Shown here in pieces: positions 40,697 through 51,236 of a stretch of DNA of 64,000 nt; positions within the stretch are counted from its first letter, which is position 1; each line of letters starts with the position of its first letter. The stretch lies in the NCBI GenBank assembly GCA_963662175.1, contig OY759216.1, positions 41,619,087 to 41,683,086 of the forward strand, written 5' to 3'. The stretch is from Aradus depressus (Eukaryota; Arthropoda; Insecta; Hemiptera; Aradidae). The translations under genes were made by a program, and so were the position numbers. The notes beneath the pieces were generated by a model. It was not told where the DNA came from. It saw only the letters and a program-made list of their open reading frames with translations, and ran no database searches.

Positions 40697-43406
40697 TTTA
40701 TTATAGGACGGATGACTGAATTCTTCCAAGATGGGGAAGGGGGTTATATGTTTATTATAGGACGGATGACTGAATTCTTCCAAGACGGGGAAGGGGGTTA
40801 TATGTTTATTATAGGACGGATGACTGAATTCTTCCAAGACGGGGAAGGGGGTTATATGTTTATTATAGGACGGATGACTGAATTCTTCCAAGATGGGGAA
40901 GGGGGTTATATGTTTATTATAGGACGGATGACTGAATTCTTCCAAGATGGGGAAGGGGGTTATATGTTTATTATAGGACGGATGACTGAATTCTTCCAAG
41001 ACGGGGAAGGGGGTTATATGTTTATTATAGGACGGATGACTGAATTCTTCCAAGACGGGGAAGGGGGTTATATGTTTATTATAGGACGGATGACTGAATT
41101 CTTCCAAGATGGGGAAGGGGGTTATATGTTTATTATAGGACGGATGACTGAATTCTTCCAAGATGGGGAAGGGGGTTATATGTTTATTATAGGACGGATG
41201 ACTGAATTCTTCCAAGATGGGGAAGGGGGTTATATGTTTATTATAGGACGGATGACTGAATTCTTCCAAGATGGGGAAGGGGGTTATATGTTTATTATAG
41301 GACGGATGACTGAATTCTTCCAAGATGGGGAAGGGGGTTATATGTTTATTATAGGACGGATGACTGAATTCTTCCAAGATGGGGAAGGGGGTTATATGTT
41401 TATTATAGGACGGATGACTGAATTCTTCCAAGATGGGGAAGGGGGTTATATGTTTATTATAGGACGGATGACTGAATTCTTCCAAGATGGGGAAGGGGGT
41501 TATATGTTTATTATAGGACGGATGACTGAATTCTTCCAAGATGGGGAAGGGGGTTATATGTTTATTATAGGACGGATGACTGAATTCTTCCAAGATGGGG
41601 AAGGGGGTTATATGTTTATTATAGGACGGATGACTGAATTCTTCCAAGATGGGGAAGGGGGTTATATGTTTATTATAGGACGGATGACTGAATTCTTCCA
41701 AGATGGGGAAGGGGGTTATATGTTTATTATAGGACGGATGACTGAATTCTTCCAAGATGGGGAAGGGGGTTATATGTTTATTATAGGACGGATGACTGAA
41801 TTCTTCCAAGATGGGGAAGGGGGTTATATGTTTATTATAGGACGGATGACTGAATTCTTCCAAGATGGGGAAGGGGGTTATATGTTTATTATAGGACGGA
41901 TGACTGAATTCTTCCAAGATGGGGAAGGGGGTTATATGTTTATTATAGGACGGATGACTGAATTCTTCCAAGATGGGGAAGGGGGTTATATGTTTATTAT
42001 AGGACGGATGACTGAATTCTTCCAAGATGGGGAAGGGGGTTATATGTTTATTATAGGACGGATGACTGAATTCTTCTAAGATGGGGAAGGGGGTTATATG
42101 TTTATTATAGGACGGATGACTGAATTCTTCCAAGATGGGGAAGGGGGTTATATGTTTATTATAGGACGGATGACTGAATTCTTCCAAGATGGGGAAGGGG
42201 GTTATATGTTTATTATAGGACGGATGACTGAATTCTTCCAAGATGGGGAAGGGGGTTATATGTTTATTATAGGACGGATGACTGAATTCTTCCAAGATGG
42301 GGAAGGGGGTTATATGTTTATTATAGGACGGATGACTGAATTCTTCCAAGATGGGGAAGGGGGTTATATGTTTATTATAGGACGGATGACTGAATTCTTC
42401 CAAGATGGGGAAGGGGGTTATATGTTTATTATAGGACGGATGACTGAATTCTTCCAAGATGGGGAAGGGGGTTATATGTTTATTATAGGACGGATGACTG
42501 AATTCTTCCAAGATGGGGAAGGGGGTTATATGTTTATTATAGGACGGATGACTGAATTCTTCCAAGATGGGGAAGGGGGTTATATGTTTATTATAGGACG
42601 GATGACTGAATTCTTCCAAGATGGGGAAGGGGGTTATATGTTTATTATAGGACGGATGACTGAATTCTTCCAAGATGGGGAAGGGGGTTATATGTTTATT
42701 ATAGGACGGATGACTGAATTCTTCCAAGATGGGGAAGGGGGTTATATGTTTATTATAGGACGGATGACTGAATTCTTCCAAGATGGGGAAGGGGGTTATA
42801 TGTTTATTATAGGACGGATGACTGAATTCTTCCAAGATGGGGAAGGGGGTTATATGTTTATTATAGGACGGATGACTGAATTCTTCCAAGATGGGGAAGG
42901 GGGTTATATGTTTATTATAGGACGGATGACTGAATTCTTCCAAGATGGGGAAGGGGGTTATATGTTTATTATAGGACGGATGACTGAATTCTTCCAAGAT
43001 GGGGAAGGGGGTTATATGTTTATTATAGGACGGATGACTGAATTCTTCCAAGATGGGGAAGGGGGTTATATGTTTATTATAGGACGGATGACTGAATTCT
43101 TCCAAGATGGGGAAGGGGGTTATATGTTTATTATAGGACGGATGACTGAATTCTTCCAAGATGGGGAAGGGGGTTATATGTTTATTATAGGACGGATGAC
43201 TGAATTCTTCCAAGATGGGGAAGGGGGTTATATGTTTATTATAGGACGGATGACTGAATTCTTCCAAGATGGGGAAGGGGGTTATATGTTTATTATAGGA
43301 CGGATGACTGAATTCTTCCAAGATGGGGAAGGGGGTTATATGTTTATTATAGGACGGATGACTGAATTCTTCCAAGATGGGGAAGGGGGTTATATGTTTA
43401 TTATAG
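40697..43406. repeat. 54-bp minisatellite array, about 50 units
   Basis: The unit runs ATGACTGAATTCTTCCAAGA, TGGGGAAGGGGGTTATATGT, TTATTATAGGACGG. ATG anchors run from 40712 to 43358 at exactly 54-bp steps, giving 50 starts. Units are nearly identical: units 2, 3, 6 and 7 have GACGGGG instead of GATGGGG, and the unit starting at 42062 has CTTCTAAG instead of CTTCCAAG. Because 54 is 18 codons, all units keep frame: plus reads MTEFFQDGEGGYMFIIGR repeatedly (broken by that one TAA near 42077) and minus is open for 907 codons. No promoter, splice site or signal peptide supports coding. Confidence 0.97.
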
Positions 43407-43441
43407 AAATAAAATACGTTCTCTTCCCACTTTTATTTTTG

Positions 43442-43483
43442 ACCAGAACCGGTTTTCAACGCAACAGCGTCATCATAAGTGGT
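43442..43483 (-). ncRNA. hammerhead-type motif A2-left, G5 lost
   Basis: On minus: ACCA, CUUAUGA (G replaced by U), U, GACGC-UGUU-GCGUU, GAA, AACCGGUU, C, UGGU. The loss of the box G should abolish activity. The right-arm equivalent (44545-44571) has lost the first box entirely. Confidence 0.45.
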
Positions 43484-43926
43484 ACATCTATCATGGAATA
43501 AATATAATATACAAATAATGAAAAGTTAAATATTAAAGCAACAGGAAACAGAGTAACAAAATAAAAGCTTACTTACCCCACCCAAATAGCATAGCGGTTA
43601 AAGGACAACTGGCATAGCTCAAAGGGGTGGGGATAGCTAGGTTCACTCACTCTACATACAGAAACATCTCCAAACTAAGGAAGTAGCTGTCCTGTAAGAG
43701 ATATATTGTAAAAGATTTTTTGGCTGGTTATTCATTATGTGTATTTTATTTTATTTATTGTTTAAATCTGTGATAATATTACACAATTTTTTAATTTTTA
43801 TTTATTTATTTTTATTTTTTATATCTTATGACAAAACTTCCGCTCTCTGTATGGTGATAGCAGAGATATTTTACTAGTATGTAGAGATTTACTTTATAGT
43901 TATTGTGTATATTTGAATGAATGTTT

Positions 43927-44480
43927 AGACAAAAGATCCAAACTAACTTTGACAACAAAACTACTTATATACAACTCAATACTCAAACCTATGTGGACTT
44001 ACGGACTTGAACTCTGGGGTTCTGCCAAGGCTTCCAATCTCCAGCGCATCCAATCCCTTCAATCCAAAATCCTTCGTACAATAGTCAATGCTCCTTACTA
44101 CGTCTCCAACAAAACCCTTCACACTGACCTTAATGTACCTTTCATTACTGAAGTCGCTAAATGCAAATACAAAAAATTATTTTCCCTTCTTGGTTCCCAC
44201 AATAATCCTCTGGTCCGTGCCCTCCATTCTGCCGTACTTCCCCAACGACGGCTTAAGCGTCAATGGCCTAGAGACCTCCTTAGCAGCAGCAGTGACAGTG
44301 ACAGTGATTAGTTACAAATGAGAGAAAATCAGTGACTAGGAAGTGTCACCACTGGGTGATTTCTCCCCTCATGACATTTTGACATTGCCATTATGTCTGT
44401 ATTAGCATATTTGCTTGTTGTATATATTTTTATACAGTTGTAAATATCTCTTTGTAAATAAAAAAAAAATAAAAAAAAAA
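43927..44480 (+). mobile_element. Jockey-like retrotransposon 3' end with target duplication
   Basis: It is bounded by the 12-bp direct repeat GAATGAATGTTT (43915-43926 and 44481-44492). It carries an open frame to 44311 (SKLTLTTKLLIYNSILKPMW, TYGLELWGSAKASNLQRIQS, KILRTIVNAPYYVSNKTLHT and RRLKRQWPRDLL), the thumb and tail after the RT domain. A 3' UTR and an A-rich tail (44460-44480) follow. It is truncated on the 5' side; the apparent start codon comes from the target duplication. The tail SSSSDSDSD is serine-aspartate rich. Confidence 0.93.
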
Positions 44481-44620
44481 GAATGAATGTTTTTGTATGT
44501 AGAGTGAGTGAACCTAGCTATCCCCACCCCTTAGAGCTATGCTAGTTGCGTTGACGACCGGTTCTGGTCAAAAATAAAACAGTGGGAAGACAACGACTTT
44601 TATTTCTATGAGCAATCTCA

Positions 44621-45051
44621 TACCACATCTTACTATCACTTATTATATGTATGTTTATCTTCAGCAAATGATAATATAAATTTTCAAATTTTGTAAACCA
44701 AGACATTCAGTTTTGTGGGCCTCGGAACGGTTAGAACGGTTAGTACTTTATCAATACTTATACGGATAGTTCAAAACACAGAGAGCACCGGCTGAATGCA
44801 ATGGGACAAAAATAATGTATTCTATATGTATTGTCTAGTGGAAGTCCTTATGTACCCAATGTACTTGAAAGGGTGCGATTATTGTTTGAACACCGTTTGC
44901 AGTCTATGTTAAGAATCTGTACTGGGAAATCAAAAAATAAGAGATTCCTAAGAGGGGTATAACTAGGCTGAGAGGGAAAAGAGTATATGATGGACAAAAA
45001 AAGGTTTCGTTTCTCCCAAAAATCAGGAAGACATTAGCGCTTCAATAGGGG
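44621..45051. other. stretch without recognised gene
   Basis: It begins with the family A flank (ACATCTTACTATCACTTATT). Nothing else is recognised. Confidence 0.5.
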
Positions 45052-45435
45052 TTCTGTTTAGTGAATAGTGCCACCTAGTATCACTTTAGTGCTGCACTTC
45101 ATTAGAAGTTCTATTCAGTGCTTAGTGCCTACCTAGTATAATAGTATCTCTTTATTCCTGTGCTTCTTTAGAAGTTCCATTCAGTGCTTAGTGCCTACCT
45201 AGTATAATAGTATCTCTTTATTACTGCGCTTCTTTAGAAGTTCCATTCAGTGCTTAGTGCCTACCTAGTATAATATTGCTACCAATATCGGAGGTTCCAT
45301 TCAGTGCTTAGTGCCTACCTACTATAATAGTATCTCTTTACTCCTGCGCTTCTTTAGAAGTTCCATTCAGTGCTTAGTGGCTACCTAGTATAATAGATTC
45401 ACTTTAGTCCTGTGCTTCATTGGAAGTCTGCTTTA
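45052..45435. repeat. 66-bp tandem array, about 6 units
   Basis: TTCCATTCAGTGCTTAGTGC, CTACCTAGTATAATAGTATC and TCTTTATTCCTGTGCTTC recur with anchors at 45109, 45175, 45241, 45295 and 45361. One unit is shortened to 54 bp by replacement of its middle. Edge units are more diverged than central ones. Confidence 0.92.
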
Positions 45436-46020
45436 GTAAGTGCCTTCTTTATCGTGCTATGTAGACGCTATTATGTTGTTATCGTTACCTTGACCATCTG
45501 CCGTCGGTGTCATGTCTACATGGAGCTCATAGAGATCTGTCCTATCAGAGATCAGTTAATCATGGAGCTGTTTGTCTATTGAAAGCTCTGCATCTATCTA
45601 TGAGCTGCATCCCAGTATTCACCATGCATTGCAAACCAGTGTCCGCATCCTTTTTTTATTAATGATTCGCTATGTTACAGATTGGAAACTTTTGACGTGA
45701 ACTCACATTCTTTCTTAACATTAGTTGCTTCTTTCCTGCACAAAATGCGATGAAGCTGTTGAGGAGAAGGAGAAGAACCAATTTCACATTAAGTCCTTCT
45801 GTCTTTTCTTCTTGTTAAAGGGAAACGGATATAGGATAAAAAATAAATAAAAGGTGTGACAGACGGAGGAGCAATTTGGCAAACTGATGGATCGAGTAAA
45901 TAAGACTTTTTTTTAAACGAAATAGTGGGAAATATGGTCTCTTCTACCCACTTCTTCTGTGTGAAAAAACAAAAATCTATCTATCTATAGGCTGAACATG
46001 AGCGGGAGGACTTTATAGAG
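45436..46020. other. stretch without recognised gene
   Basis: No supported gene or repeat is seen. Confidence 0.5.
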
Positions 46021-46041
46021 TTTTTTTTTTTTTTTTTTTTT

Positions 46042-46330
46042 TACTTCCTCAGCTATACGAAAAGTATGGCGGATGTTATGTAATCGATCAAAAGTGCAAT
46101 ATTGAGAATTCACCAAAATTGTATTTTTTACCATATCCTGATTCCAGAAATGAAAAAAAGTCTGAACAAATGGAATGTACGTATCAACACGAAATTTTAT
46201 ATATGCATCTAGAAGTTCATAAAGACGATACATTTTGAAGAGAAGGGGAAGACTCAATGCAAAAATCCTAATATCTGCCCATGTAATGAATGTAATAAAC
46301 CCGACATTCAGTATGTAATATCAAAACCCC
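46042..46330 (+). repeat. family E repeat, copy 10
   Basis: It follows a T-run of about 22. TACTTCCTCAGCTATACGAAAAG, GGATGTTATGTAATCGATC, AATGTACGTATCAACACGAA, AAGACGATAC and ATATCTGCCCATGTAATGAATG are present. The distal end is missing. Confidence 0.72.
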
Positions 46331-46682
46331 TAAGGTCAAAATTCACGGACCATACCAATAGTTTCTTACAATTAAATTGTTGATTAGTTTTGAAATTCTA
46401 TTATTTATTGCATTGTTTTCAATTTTTAAAATACGTCACTTTTGGTAATTATTTAATCTACAGATATGTTTTTTAAAATTATGTACGGCCATGTATTTAT
46501 GCTATCATAAAAATATAACACAAAAAACAGTAATAAGTGAAAAAGTCTATAAATAACATGTGGTTTCTAGAGTAAAAAACCGACCTAATGACAAGGAAAT
46601 CGTCTCATTAAAAAAAATAAAAAGTTTCGAGGATCACTGGCAATGTAGTTCCTAAGAACGGAATAATCAATTATTTTTCGCG

Positions 46683-46700
46683 CCCCCCCCCCCCCCCCCC
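46683..46700. repeat. poly-C tract
   Basis: Eighteen consecutive C. Comparable homopolymers occur at 4607-4631, 14767-14782 (G), 47773-47793 (G), 57736-57756 (G) and 58537-58562 (C). Assembly length at such runs is uncertain. Confidence 0.9.
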
Positions 46701-46744
46701 TCCAAAACCAGACAACTATTTGGGCTTAAATTCAAAATAGTTGA

Positions 46745-47180
46745 CTTATATAAGAGCTTCTGAATCCTCATATTCAATTTTTTCGATAAATTCATTCATT
46801 ATATTTTTGAGTTGAGTGCCTCCATTGATCCCCCCTTCCCCTCGGCTGATTCAGCTGAAAATTAATAGCTGTCATCCTTAGGGGTTTTTGAATTTAAAAA
46901 TTGAAATAAAATTTCATGTAGATAAAATTCATCTCCCCTGAATCCCCTCATCCGTTCGGTCGATGCTGCTGAACATTAACAGGTAGTAAAAAATATCCTT
47001 GTGGGAATTTTAATTTAAATAAAAAAAATGACATATACTCATACACACAAAATTTCTTTTTTCATTTTTGAAATCAGGTTGTCGGAAAAAATGAAATTCC
47101 TATGAAAACTCAACTTCGAATTTCTGACCGATCACATAACTTTCCCTATACTGTTTGTATTGCTGGGAAAGTAAAAACTT
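46745..47180 (-). repeat. family E repeat, copy 11
   Basis: Reverse copy with GAGCTTCTGAATCCTCATAT, GATTCAGCTGAAAATTAATAG, TTCTGACCGATCACATAAC and TTTCCCTATACTG...TGGGAAAGTA at the end. Confidence 0.72.
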
Positions 47181-47279
47181 GTGAGAAGAATTGCATTTAT
47201 TCGAACTACCTTGTAAGATAAAAATATTTAACAAATTGCGGTTAAGTATCTGTGAGTTCAAAGTCCATGGTTTTGTAAA

Positions 47280-47455
47280 AGACACGGCTTTCCAACGCAA
47301 ATACGTCATCATCGAATGGGGTGTGCCACTGATGATGACTCAGTTGCGTTGAAAACTAGTTCTGGTTGAAAATAAAACAGTGGGAAGACAAAATATATTT
47401 TTGAGAGAAATTTCGTCCCATTATATCCTTACTATCACACAGGTTAGTAGTGTTC
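47280..47455. mobile_element. family A fold-back, copy A3 (mostly one arm)
   Basis: A short eroded left arm (GGCTTTCCAACGCAAATACG) faces a better right arm with GATGATGACTCAGTTGCGTTG, TAAAACAGTGGGAAGACAAA and the flank CCTTACTATCACACAG. Only about 20 bp separate the two motif copies. Confidence 0.62.
47325..47366 (+). ncRNA. hammerhead-type motif A3 with altered palindromic stem III
   Basis: Stem I GCCA, box CUGAUGA, U, stem II GACUC-AGUU-GCGUU (one mismatch), GAA, stem III AACUAGUU, C, stem I UGGU. Against copy A1, stem III changed from AACCGGUU to AACUAGUU, two changes that keep it palindromic. Confidence 0.52.
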
Positions 47456-47707
47456 ATGGCGATGTGGAACTTAAATTATCAGCTGCATCATGAGCCTAAA
47501 AGCAGCCGAAAACCACAGCGCTTCTTGCATTGCTCTTCGTTAATACGCATACATACATATTTGGTGCATGAATATACCTTGTTTTCAGAGAGACGGAATT
47601 TTTTTTTTTTTGTTACATTTTGTCCATAGTGGTGGACAGTGATAATTAATTCTGATAACCTGAACGCAAGGCGGATATTAAAGAAAACAGGTCGATCCTC
47701 GGGTCTC

Positions 47708-47793
47708 AGGAGAGAGAGAGAGAGAGAGGGGTGAAACGAGGGGCAAAAATTGATATCGACATGGGGTTGCCTGGGGGGGGGGGGGGGGGGGGG
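47708..47793. repeat. (GA)n microsatellite and poly-G tract
   Basis: GAGAGAGA at 47708-47730 is followed, after about 40 bases, by about 21 G (47773-47793). Confidence 0.9.
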
Positions 47794-47967
47794 AGGGATG
47801 AAAAAAGGGTCCTATCGGAAAAATAAATCTGACAGAAAGCCGGACCCTCCTAATCTAGAGCCAGGGCCTACTCCTAAATAATTAAACTCGCAATCCTTCC
47901 CCATACTAAATTGTAATTTATCGATTATTTTTGTTACTTTACCGCCTGCTTCTACTACTGTTCAAAA

Positions 47968-48075
47968 AACCCGTCGGTGAATCACCGGCAATGTAACGTA
48001 TAAAATTTTGTGTGGATATATTCATTATATTTTTTGGGTTAAACCCCCCTTCCCTTTGTGCGATTGGGCTGATTA
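47968..48075 (-). repeat. family E repeat, copy 12 (3' end)
   Basis: On plus it reads CGTCGGTGAATCACCGGCAATG then TTTTGTGTGGATATATTCATT and GTGCGATTGGGCTGATTAG, the reverse of the distal end of family E. Confidence 0.65.
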
Positions 48076-48345
48076 GTCATAAATATAAGAGACATATTGT
48101 AAAATGTGGACCCCAAAATAAAGGGATTTTAATTAGATTTCGGCCAAAATCAAATCTAAGTTAGCACCGGCTAAATCTTCAAACAAGTTCATAGCTACAG
48201 TTGTTTCTGTGTTACAACGCTCACAAAGCTGACAGATATCCCGAAAATTGTTCAGAAAACCTGTTCAGGAGATTTTGAAACGTGAAAATCCGTTGAAAAC
48301 TTGACTTTGGATGTTCGCACGATTACAATACTTTCATTTAATAAG
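48076..48345 (-). repeat. family F repeat, reverse copy
   Basis: GATTTCGGCCAAAATCAAATC, AGTTCATAGCTACAGTTG, CTCACAAAGCTGACAGATATC, GGAGATTTTGAAACGTGAAAA and CCGTTGAAAACTTGACTTTGG match family F in reverse. Confidence 0.7.
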
Positions 48346-48789
48346 CGGTAAACTAATGAAAATAATTGCCAATTTATAATTTCATTTTTGGGAAAGATTT
48401 AGGAATTGGCCATAATGGATAGGAGGATCGGATTCGATGCCAGATTTATTTTTCCGACGCAACCATTATTCAGACGTGGTCGCGTCAACTTTTGTTCTCC
48501 AGAACTCGCTTCCAATATCACTCCTCTCCCTTTCACAAAAGTTTAACTTTTCAATGGAAGCTGAAAAACATTTATCAGAACGATATTTTGGTATATTCCA
48601 TTTTTTTCGAAATGTTTGCCAGAAAAAATTGTAAAAAGAAAATTCTCACTCACTTTCACTCAAGTTTCACAAAAAGTCAAATTATTAGCAGGTATGTTCA
48701 TATTTTTCCCCAGTTCTATTGTTCATTTTGAGAAAGCAAAAAAGGAAAAAGTATGAGACAGAAGGCAAACTTGCACTGTTTCTAAATCC
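48346..48789. other. stretch without recognised gene
   Basis: Two overlapping plus frames (48437-48731) have no recognisable domain. Confidence 0.4.
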
Positions 48790-49115
48790 CCTTGAAACTA
48801 ACTGTTGAAGGATGTACCTCTCGGACCCATTCTTCCCGCTTTGCATTGCTTTGTCTTCAGGATATCTTTTGTCTGTTTCCCAAGACTATTTGAAAATACC
48901 GTTCAGACGGTAAGTAGTGTGAGGCGTGTGGCTGGTCTGAACAAGGAGCCAAGGCTCTCCGTCATCTCTTCAACAATAGTTGCCGAGGTTTCATCAGTGG
49001 GTGTACCTCTCGGACTCTTTCTTCCCGGGCTTCCCTGCTTTTCTTGAAAAAACTATAGTTTTTATCTGACTTCCAAGACTATTTGAAAATACCGTTCAGA
49101 CGGTAAGGTTGGTCG
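48790..49115. repeat. direct duplication of about 190 bp beside the hAT element
   Basis: GTACCTCTCGGAC..TTCTTCCCG and TCCAAGACTATTTGAAAATA, CCGTTCAGACGGTAAG occur twice (starting about 48810 and 49008). The first is followed by AGTGTGAGGCGTGTGGCTGG, which reappears on the far side of the hAT element from 51244. The locus was therefore already repetitive before the hAT insertion. Confidence 0.75.
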
Positions 49116-49739
49116 GTAAGTAGTAGGGATGGGCGATAGTCGATAGTTGGCCACTATCGATAGTCGATACTATCGGTGGAAAAAGATAATTTAGTTGTCG
49201 CTTTCGTGCTAAATACTTCCAGTCTCTATATTATATATAAATAAAACAAACTTATTTTTGAAATATTGTCTATTCCACTAAAGATCTTTATAGGTAATAT
49301 TTCAAAAATAAGTTTGTTTTATTTATTTATTTCAAGTTTTCACTGTTTGCGTTCCTCAACTTAGAAGTTGCCAATATTATATGTATTATAATATAATTAT
49401 TTTATATTTATTTTTTCATGTACATCTACCTAATTTAAATTATTCTATGTTATGGAGGATGAAAGGGGAATAAAAATATCAATGGAATAAGTAATTGTTC
49501 TTTCAAATCGAACTTTTATTTTAAGGAAATAACATTTTCTATCGATAATAATCGCATTAAGTATAACATTTGGCAAGAATATTAATTAAGACATTAATTA
49601 AAGTTCAAAAACTCTTATTGTAGATAATCAAAAAACAATCAAGTAGGTACAATAGCATTAGATTCAGCAATTTTTATTTCAATCAACAACTTATATGAAA
49701 CAATATCAAAAACTTAACGAAAAATACTTCTGTAAAACT

Positions 49740-49975
49740 TTATGGAACAGTGTGCAGTGGTGATCCAGCTTCTGAATTGGGTTGTTTGGTCTTGGGTGCC
49801 GGTTTATAAGTTTCTTGGTGGCGTCTCAAAAGGTGATCCCTTAAATTGGATGTGTTGCAACTAGTTTTGTATAGATTTTTGCACAAAGTACATTTAGCAC
49901 CTTTCCCATCATCTTGTTTTATAAAAAGAACTTCCACACGTCCGATTTTGGCGGCATACTGAAATGAACACGCTA
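49740..49975 (-). pseudogene. BED-type zinc finger of a hAT transposase
   Basis: On minus an ATG gives MPPKSDVWKFF, then a one-base frameshift in a T-run, then a 65-codon frame with AKCTLCKNLYKTS, NTSNLRDHLLRRHQ and a stop after SPLHTVP at 49740. The C-x2-C and H-x4-H pairs and the WKFF aromatic start are the BED finger signature, which binds the transposon ends. Nothing of the rest of the transposase follows, so this could be a first exon kept in a deletion derivative. The frameshift means it is not functional as it stands. Confidence 0.8.
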
Positions 49976-50891
49976 CGCTTCACATTTCCAAGTTCCAAGT
50001 CCAACACACTAACTCGAACTGAGAAATGGAGTTAAATAGAAGGGAAACTGCAAAGAAGAAAAATTATAAGGGGAAGGAGTTTCTAGGAAGAAGAGCCGTG
50101 ATATAATCATAATAGACGTATCAGTAGCATAGTAGGATACAAGAGGCAGAGGCTAATAAGTCAGTTTAAAGATAATATAAAGAAATATGCACGTTAAATT
50201 GGAAAAGACTTCCTAGTGTTGTGCGAAGGACCTCTTGCGGTGTTGCGCACAGTGATGACGTCATTCGTTTACAGACTCAAACTGTTACTCAACCTGTCAA
50301 CGAAATTTTATCCCCACTTGATGAACATCCTGGATCCGCCCTTGAGATGTATCCTTCTGCTTTAGCCCTCTATATGTACTAGGAATTGGATTGGTGTTCA
50401 CAAGTGGCAAGCGTTCATTGAAAATATTCAAATATTTCTAGGAAAACAATCTGTTCTCTATCAAAGTTAATTAACATGGGTTGAAAAGTTACGCAACTTC
50501 AAAAAAAAATATATATATGAACATTTCGATAAACTTCTCCTATTTTTATAGTTTTTTTTTAAAATAAAATTTAAATTAAAAGTTTTAAAATAACTTTCAT
50601 CAAAACTTCCCTTTAATGAAGGTAATTCATACTGATAGTCATGAGCGTATCAAAACATCAGGATAAAAATTAAATAAACTAAAAAAAATAGTTTTTATAA
50701 ATGGATTGCTTACACGTTACCAATAGGATCTTCAAATTACCCGTGCTTCTGATTCCTAAATCAGCAATCAGCTGTTACTTAAATGTACATGTACAAAACA
50801 AGTCATATTAAATTTTTTTAAATATATATGAATTCGATCATTTCATTTCCTCGCTCAAAATCGTCATTTATGTTGTACTTTATACTCTTAA

Positions 50892-51015
50892 AGCTGCTTT
50901 ACATGCGCAGTAAAAATGCTAAGGCTGTGAGTAATTTAATTCTAAAAGCACAGAAACCACAGCGTGCATTTGCTGCTGCTGCGCTTTGCATTTTTGCTGC
51001 TCATGTGAAGTCAAC
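50892..51015. mobile_element. small TTAA-flanked MITE nested in the hAT element
   Basis: TTAA at 50888-50891 and 51016-51019 flanks imperfect inverted ends (AGCTGCTTTACATGCGCAGT and TGCTGCTCATGTGAAGTCAAC, about 28 bp with several mismatches). It resembles the TTAA element at 62043-62556 in its GGCTTTACA-like end but is a different family. Confidence 0.55.
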
Positions 51016-51236
51016 TTAAGTATTACAGTCAGTGGTTATCTCAGGGGGAGCTTCTAGGGATCCGAGTCTCCCAAATTTATAACAAAAAGTCTGCAGTGCT
51101 AACCATGGAAATTGCGGGCTCTGTCCCTGGGAGTCTATACCCCCCACCCCTGTAACCTAACTTTGCCCCCCCCCCCTCTGCTCGAAATCCTGGCTACGCC
51201 CCTGCGGATAGTACTATCGACTATCGGCCATCCCTA

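Larger units (their letters stand above)
43403..44620. mobile_element. fold-back element family A, copy A2 (with LINE inside)
   Basis: The left arm starts AGAAATAAAATACGTTCTC directly at the end of the 54-bp array; the right arm ends AAGACAACGACTTTTATTTC. The interior keeps the GGTGGGGATAGCTAGGTTCAC motif and its reverse, also present in copy A1 (GGTGGGGATAGCCAGG). A Jockey-like tail is inserted in the right half. Confidence 0.75.
49124..51236. mobile_element. hAT element, 2.1 kb, with BED-finger remnant
   Basis: The ends are TAGGGATGGGCGATAGTCGATAG and CTATCGACTATCGGCCATCCCTA, imperfect inverted repeats with CGATAGTCGATA-type subterminal motifs. An exact 8-bp direct repeat GTAAGTAG flanks them (49116-49123 and 51237-51244). 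A BED zinc finger lies on minus at 49740-49975; no transposase catalytic or dimerisation region is seen. An inner hairpin (ACAAACTTATTTTTGAAATATT and its reverse, 49230-49325) and a small TTAA MITE (50892-51015) are nested. Confidence 0.9.

Noticed and set aside
40697..43406. Array of regular repeats considered as a CRISPR array or as a repeat-protein gene
   Set aside because: The units are contiguous with no unique spacers, the sequence context is eukaryotic, and the long frames on both strands follow from a 54-bp stop-free unit. No start context, splice sites or domain supports a protein.
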